Assembly: GCA_910583725.1 (NCBI GenBank)
Contig: CAJTXZ010000002.1
Span: 1-64,000, forward strand
Reading direction: 5' to 3'
Length of the DNA: 64,000 bases
Source: an uncultured Vampirovibrio sp.
Lineage (GTDB): Bacteria; Cyanobacteriota; Vampirovibrionia; Gastranaerophilales; Gastranaerophilaceae
The notes below the pieces were generated by a model that was not told the origin of the DNA, ran no database searches, and saw nothing but the letters and a program-made list of their open reading frames with translations. The position numbers were made by a program, and so were the translations under genes. Below are positions 60,529-64,000 of this stretch, piece by piece. Positions within the stretch are counted from its first letter, which is position 1. Each line of letters starts with the position of its first letter.

Positions 60529-60666
60529 GGCAAGAATGGCAGGGCAGAAATGTCTTGCCATTTCTAATATTATTATAACCCTGTTTTATAATCATTGCAA
60601 GGAGGTAAAGATTAGACAAAGGCTTTTTAGTATTCTATAAACATATCTTCAAAGCAAGCCTGCGCT

Positions 60667-60698
60667 TAAAACAAAAGTCCTGTTTAAAAAACAGGACT
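60667..60698 (-). terminator. terminator of the 60752-61618 gene
   Basis: On the minus strand AGTCCTGTTT and AAACAGGACT pair, followed by TTTGTTTT. It is 55 bases after the stop codon. Confidence 0.75.
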
Positions 60699-60751
60699 AA
60701 GGTAAATAGCGTTAATAAAATATGAAAAATCTTTACAATGGAATGTTTTTA

Positions 60752-61618
60752 TTATGAAGCTGTTTGGGCTGAATCTGCGGCATCGTTTTTGCCTTGATTA
60801 ATCAACAAATATTTTCCTGCAACACAGGCAATACCCATTAATGCACCGGCGATAAGCGTCCATTTTGAACTTTTAGCATATGTTGCAGCCTTGCCAAGTA
60901 GCCCCGTAACGCCATCTTTTGTTATTTTTTCTGCGCCTTTTCTTGCGATATGTTTACAGCCGAGCACTCCAAATGTCGCAGCACCGCCAACAGCAGCGCC
61001 TGCGCCTTTGAATACCCATTCTTTGAGAGACTTATCCCTATCCATTACTTCTGACTTAAAGTCCTTAGCATCATTTGTCTGTGTAAAACAAATAGTTAAA
61101 GGATTAGAATTTTTAAGACCACTAACAAAGGAATTATCTGCATATTTTGCAATGTCGCCCTGGAGCGTTGTATCGCAAGCACCCAGATATGCTTCTTCTA
61201 TTTTTGTTTTAATGTCATCTTCGCTATATCCCTGATATTGCTGGTAATTAGAAAGTGTTTCCAATATTTCATCATATTCATCCATAGCAGCGTCAGTTCT
61301 GCCTTCCTGAAGCAAATTCTTTATTGTCTGGCAATTCTTTGCAAGTGTATTGCCCTGGCTTAAATCTTTTTGCTGATAGGATTGCGCAGTCTTGTTAACA
61401 TCATACATACCTTCATAGCTGTTTTTTGTGTTTTCCACATAGTTTTCATTAGCATAAAGGTTTCCAAAACCGCCAGAGTATATGCTGTATGGCATACTAT
61501 AGTTATTATAAAGACCAGCAGAACCATATAAACCCGAACTGTAGTTATTATAGCCGGATGTTGTTCCTGTTATTAAACCGAGTCCGTTTAATGAGCCATA
61601 GGTTGATGTTCCTATCAT
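60752..61618 (-). CDS. hypothetical protein, Gly/Tyr/Ser-rich N-terminus and C-terminal membrane helix
   Basis: A 288-residue protein of unknown family. Residues 1-60 are low complexity with Gly, Tyr, Ser and Asn ('LYGSAGLYNNYSMPYSIYSG'). Residues 75-175 are helical and hydrophilic. Residues 205-225 ('KGAGAAVGGAATFGVLGC') form a glycine-rich hydrophobic stretch, and 250-275 ('WTLIAGALMGIACVAGKYLL') a membrane helix. The end is short and polar. No signal peptide is present. The overall plan is like that of the 8227-8928 protein. It is transcribed alone and ends at a terminator. It may be an envelope or effector-like protein; the function is not known. Confidence 0.7.
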   Translation of the reverse strand: MIGTSTYGSLNGLGLITGTTSGYNNYSSGLYGSAGLYNNYSMPYSIYSGGFGNLYANENYVENTKNSYEGMYDVNKTAQSYQQKDLSQGNTLAKNCQTIKNLLQEGRTDAAMDEYDEILETLSNYQQYQGYSEDDIKTKIEEAYLGACDTTLQGDIAKYADNSFVSGLKNSNPLTICFTQTNDAKDFKSEVMDRDKSLKEWVFKGAGAAVGGAATFGVLGCKHIARKGAEKITKDGVTGLLGKAATYAKSSKWTLIAGALMGIACVAGKYLLINQGKNDAADSAQTAS

Positions 61619-61775
61619 CTTATACTTTTCCTTCCACTAAAACTTTAATTTTTAAACTAACCTTACATATTAATAAAAACATTTGGGGTTGGAAAATTGC
61701 TAAAAACAAATTTTAGTGTTAATAAAACTTAATATTTGTTAAAATATATGACATTAAAATTCTTAATTAAGTATT

Positions 61776-62478
61776 TCAAGCTTGTTCTTCGATAGGGTGA
61801 TGAGTTATTGTATTTGGCAGAAAACCTTCATTAAGCTCTTCATAATTATTCTCACTATTAATCACATATACTGCGTTTAATCCTGCCAAAAACTCTTCAA
61901 AAGTTTTATGCTCAATTATTTCCGAGTCACTAGGATTTATCATCAAAATTTCTGAAATATTATTATTTTCATCAAACCTAATATCTTTTATTGTATAGCT
62001 GTGATAGATGTTTTCAGAAGGCGAAAAGCTGCAGTTAGCAGTATATTGCCGCATATTTTGGGCAATTTTTTTAAGTAATTTTTCAGCATCTTCTTTTTTA
62101 TTTTTGCAGCTTAGTGAAGAATACGGCTGAGCGTATTTCCACAATTTCATTTTATTATTATTTATTTTTTCACTTTTATCAGGAAAGAGTTTTTCCAAAA
62201 GTTTTTTTGACTCGCCAAGACTTATCGCGCCATCATCATTGCCATCAAATTCCTGAAGGTCATCAATACATTAACAAGTTCATTTTCATCCAATTCGTTG
62301 TCAGAATTAGCATTGTAGTGATTATAAAAATCTTTAAAATTGTCATTTACAGCTATCTTTGTGTCCGTAATAATTCTTGCTTAATTTGAAATCAACATTT
62401 TTTAAACTTAACTGATAATAATTATTTGTAATGTTTGAAGCCTCTGTCGTATCTTTCCTGCCTGTTCTTTTTTGCCAT
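61776..62478 (-). pseudogene. EF-hand protein gene with several frameshifts
   Basis: Only the last 140 codons (to 61776) are open from an ATG at 62198, but the sequence upstream continues the protein in other frames. 'MAKKNRQERYDRGFKHYK' starts at 62478, then 'NNYYQLSLKNVDFKLSKNYY', then 'NDNFKDFYNHYNANSDNELD' (a degenerate EF-hand), then 'DDLQEFDGNDDGAISLGESK' with a perfect 12-residue EF-hand loop DGNDDGAISLGE that runs directly into the open frame ('KLLEKLFPDKSEKINNNKMK'). At least three small indels separate the pieces, one at an A-run and one where a TGAT repeat unit seems lost. The rest has no family I recognise. Confidence 0.65.
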
Positions 62479-62688
62479 AAATATATTTTTAATGACTGAA
62501 TGATTAAGATATACTAAGGATATCTTTAATATATAAAATAAAAAAATATTTGTGCTGGCGATTTCAAATATTTATAAAACCTTAATTTTTCTTTACAAAA
62601 AAGCAATTTTCTTTGTAACAAAAATGCCCGGCCAGCCAATATAATGTAGAATATTGTTGTAACATTATTAAATTGGGATAATTATTTA

Positions 62689-63789
62689 ATGTTTAATATA
62701 GAAGAGTTTCTAAGTAAGGTTAATAAAACAAAAGCTTCGGATATTCACCTAAAGATAGGCAAGGTGCCGTCTTTAAGAATTGCCGGAAGTATTATAAAAA
62801 TAGATGAACCGCCTGTTACAACAGAGGATTTTGATAATATATTAAACACTATGTTATATGGTGATTTGGCTGAAAAAATAAAGGCGAAAAACGATATAGA
62901 TTTTACATATGAAATCCCGGGCATTTCAAGATACAGGGTGAATTACTGCAAGGAATTAGGATATCCAAAATTAACGTTAAGAACAATTCCATACAGTATA
63001 CCAACGCTTGAAGAATTATCTTTACCAAATTCTCTTGAAATATTCACAAAGTTTAATAACGGGATTGTTCTGATTACAGGCGCAACAAGTTCCGGTAAAT
63101 CTACAACAATTGCTTCATTAATTGAAATTATTAACAAAGAAAGGCAAAAACATATTGTAACAATTGAAGATCCTATTGAATTTTTATATACGGATAAAAA
63201 ATGCCTGATATCCCAAAGGGGCGTTGGGGTAGATGTAGACTCATTTTCAGATGGTATAAAATATGCCCTGAGGCAAGACCCTGATATTATTGTGGTTGGC
63301 GAAATAAGGGACAGAGACACTATGGAAAGCGCCCTTAACGCTGCAGAAACAGGACATTTAGTGTTTTCGACGATTCACACAAACTCGGCTTCACAAACCA
63401 TAAACAGAATACTGGGACTTTTTGATGACTCTACAAGAGGCTTTATTAGAGACAGGTTTGCAAAAGTTTTAAGGGGCACAATAGCGCAAAAACTAATATC
63501 AAGAACAGATAAGACAGGGCTTGCCCCGGCGCTTGAAATTATGTGTTCAACTCCTGCTATTGTTGATTATATACAGAAAAATCAGCTTGAAGAAGTGGAT
63601 ACATCAATAAGAAGAGGAACTTCGCAAAATATGTCGTCTATGAACAGCTCTATTTTTAAACTATTCAAGAACGGCATTATAAGCAAAGAAGATGCACTTG
63701 AAGCAAGCGATGATACTACAGAACTAAGCCAGATGATGAGAGGAATTTATCATGGCAGTGCGTCAAACCCTGCCGACGATTTACTATAA
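62689..63789 (+). CDS. pilT: type IV pilus twitching-motility ATPase
   Basis: A 366-residue hexameric ATPase that retracts type IV pili. The N-terminal PAS-like part is 'MFNIEEFLSKVNKTKASDIH'. The core has Walker A 'VLITGATSSGKSTTIASLIE', the Asp box 'HIVTIEDPIEFLYTDKKCLI', Walker B 'LRQDPDIIVVGEIRDRDTME' and the His box 'AAETGHLVFSTIHTNSASQT'. The C-terminal retraction signature AIRNLIRE is replaced by less similar sequence around 'RRGTSQNMSSMNSSIFKL'. It is the only pilus motor gene in the window and gives context to the prepilin-like protein at 49.4 kb. The next gene starts 17 bases later. Confidence 0.94.
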   Translation: MFNIEEFLSKVNKTKASDIHLKIGKVPSLRIAGSIIKIDEPPVTTEDFDNILNTMLYGDLAEKIKAKNDIDFTYEIPGISRYRVNYCKELGYPKLTLRTIPYSIPTLEELSLPNSLEIFTKFNNGIVLITGATSSGKSTTIASLIEIINKERQKHIVTIEDPIEFLYTDKKCLISQRGVGVDVDSFSDGIKYALRQDPDIIVVGEIRDRDTMESALNAAETGHLVFSTIHTNSASQTINRILGLFDDSTRGFIRDRFAKVLRGTIAQKLISRTDKTGLAPALEIMCSTPAIVDYIQKNQLEEVDTSIRRGTSQNMSSMNSSIFKLFKNGIISKEDALEASDDTTELSQMMRGIYHGSASNPADDLL

Positions 63790-63806
63790 GGAGAAAAGAT
63801 AATAAA

Positions 63807-64000
63807 ATGGCACCATTTCCTGAATCAGAAGATATGACCATAAAAAGAATTATGGTTGCCCTTAGAAAAAATGACTATCAGCTTTTAAAAATGGGCACAT
63901 ACAAGCTCCATGAGAAATTCCACACAGGGCATGAGTTTGAGCTTATTGATGATTTAAGGCAGATACTTGAAACAGTTGAACAGAAACAATATCCGCCTGA
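63807..64000 (+). CDS. hypothetical protein downstream of pilT, 3' end outside window
   Basis: 64 codons run from ATG at 63807 to the right edge without a stop. The fragment is 'MAPFPESEDMTIKRIMVALR' and continues with 'LLKMGTYKLHEKFHTGHEFE'. It is hydrophilic and helical; I do not recognise a family. A GGAG sits 13 bases before the ATG, a little far. It follows pilT by 17 bases on the same strand, so it is probably co-transcribed and may concern pilus function. Confidence 0.7.
   Translation, partial: MAPFPESEDMTIKRIMVALRKNDYQLLKMGTYKLHEKFHTGHEFELIDDLRQILETVEQKQYPP

Noticed and set aside
1..64000. tRNA or rRNA genes
   Set aside because: No T-arm pattern (GTTCRANNC in a cloverleaf) or rRNA sequence was recognised by eye on either strand; a tRNA search program would settle it.

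Overview
The window looks like a chromosomal piece of a low-GC, non-photosynthetic cyanobacterial relative of the Gastranaerophilales/Vampirovibrionia ('Melainabacteria') type. This is inferred from a threonyl-tRNA synthetase without a TGS domain (as in Cyanobacteria), a short prokaryotic SpeD, type IV pilus genes, an LL-diaminopimelate aminotransferase, and many small lineage-type proteins, one opening with an NNVSFG-like motif. No photosynthesis gene, rRNA, tRNA, CRISPR array or insertion sequence was recognised.

Layout. 0-9 kb: a PqqD-like protein cut by the left edge, a hypothetical protein, thrS, HU, a small protein with an SDR dehydrogenase, a candidate small RNA, two tandem MerR-like regulators and a glycine-zipper protein. 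9-24 kb: DUF1015 protein, glycogen debranching enzyme, M20 peptidase and EamA transporter in a row, feoAB with a putative metal exporter, a dicarboxylate symporter, nadD-yqeK, the ribosome-rescue factor rqcH and a HEPN/MNT toxin-antitoxin pair. 24-38 kb: pheT, a umuDC-like pair, ctpA with an OmpR-type regulator, speD, rimI-bioY, a TPR metzincin, tsaD and dapL. 38-48 kb: TPR/NHL protein, a HigA-like antitoxin beside a broken toxin gene, dnaA divergent from a SPASM radical SAM gene, an M16 peptidase and a Ski2-like helicase. 48-56.6 kb: the accessory region. 56.6-64 kb: DAHP synthase, rsmE-cca, two candidate small transcripts (one encoding a 26-residue hydrophobic peptide), a hypothetical glycine/tyrosine-rich protein, a decayed EF-hand gene and pilT.

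The most unusual part is 48-56.3 kb. Three small HTH regulators lie next to a 978-residue glycine-rich protein that carries a type III prepilin signal after an exceptionally long leader. Downstream, after a terminator, nine related start-less coding blocks (168-225 bp) follow each other on the + strand. Each is free of stop codons, all lengths are multiples of three, and all end in the same FSVR-type motif. They look like silent C-terminal cassettes for a surface or pilus-tip protein whose expressed copy is outside the window. Longer repeats lie between and before them. A cassette reservoir used by recombination is an inference; decay of a tandem gene family is the alternative.

Other threads: several genes have an extended -10 box only 6-10 nt before ATG and no usable Shine-Dalgarno, which predicts leaderless mRNAs. 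Two genes (a RelE/HI1419-type toxin and an EF-hand protein) are broken by small frameshifts, partly at A-runs. A symmetric palindrome with promoter-like hexamers on both strands separates dnaA from the radical SAM gene.
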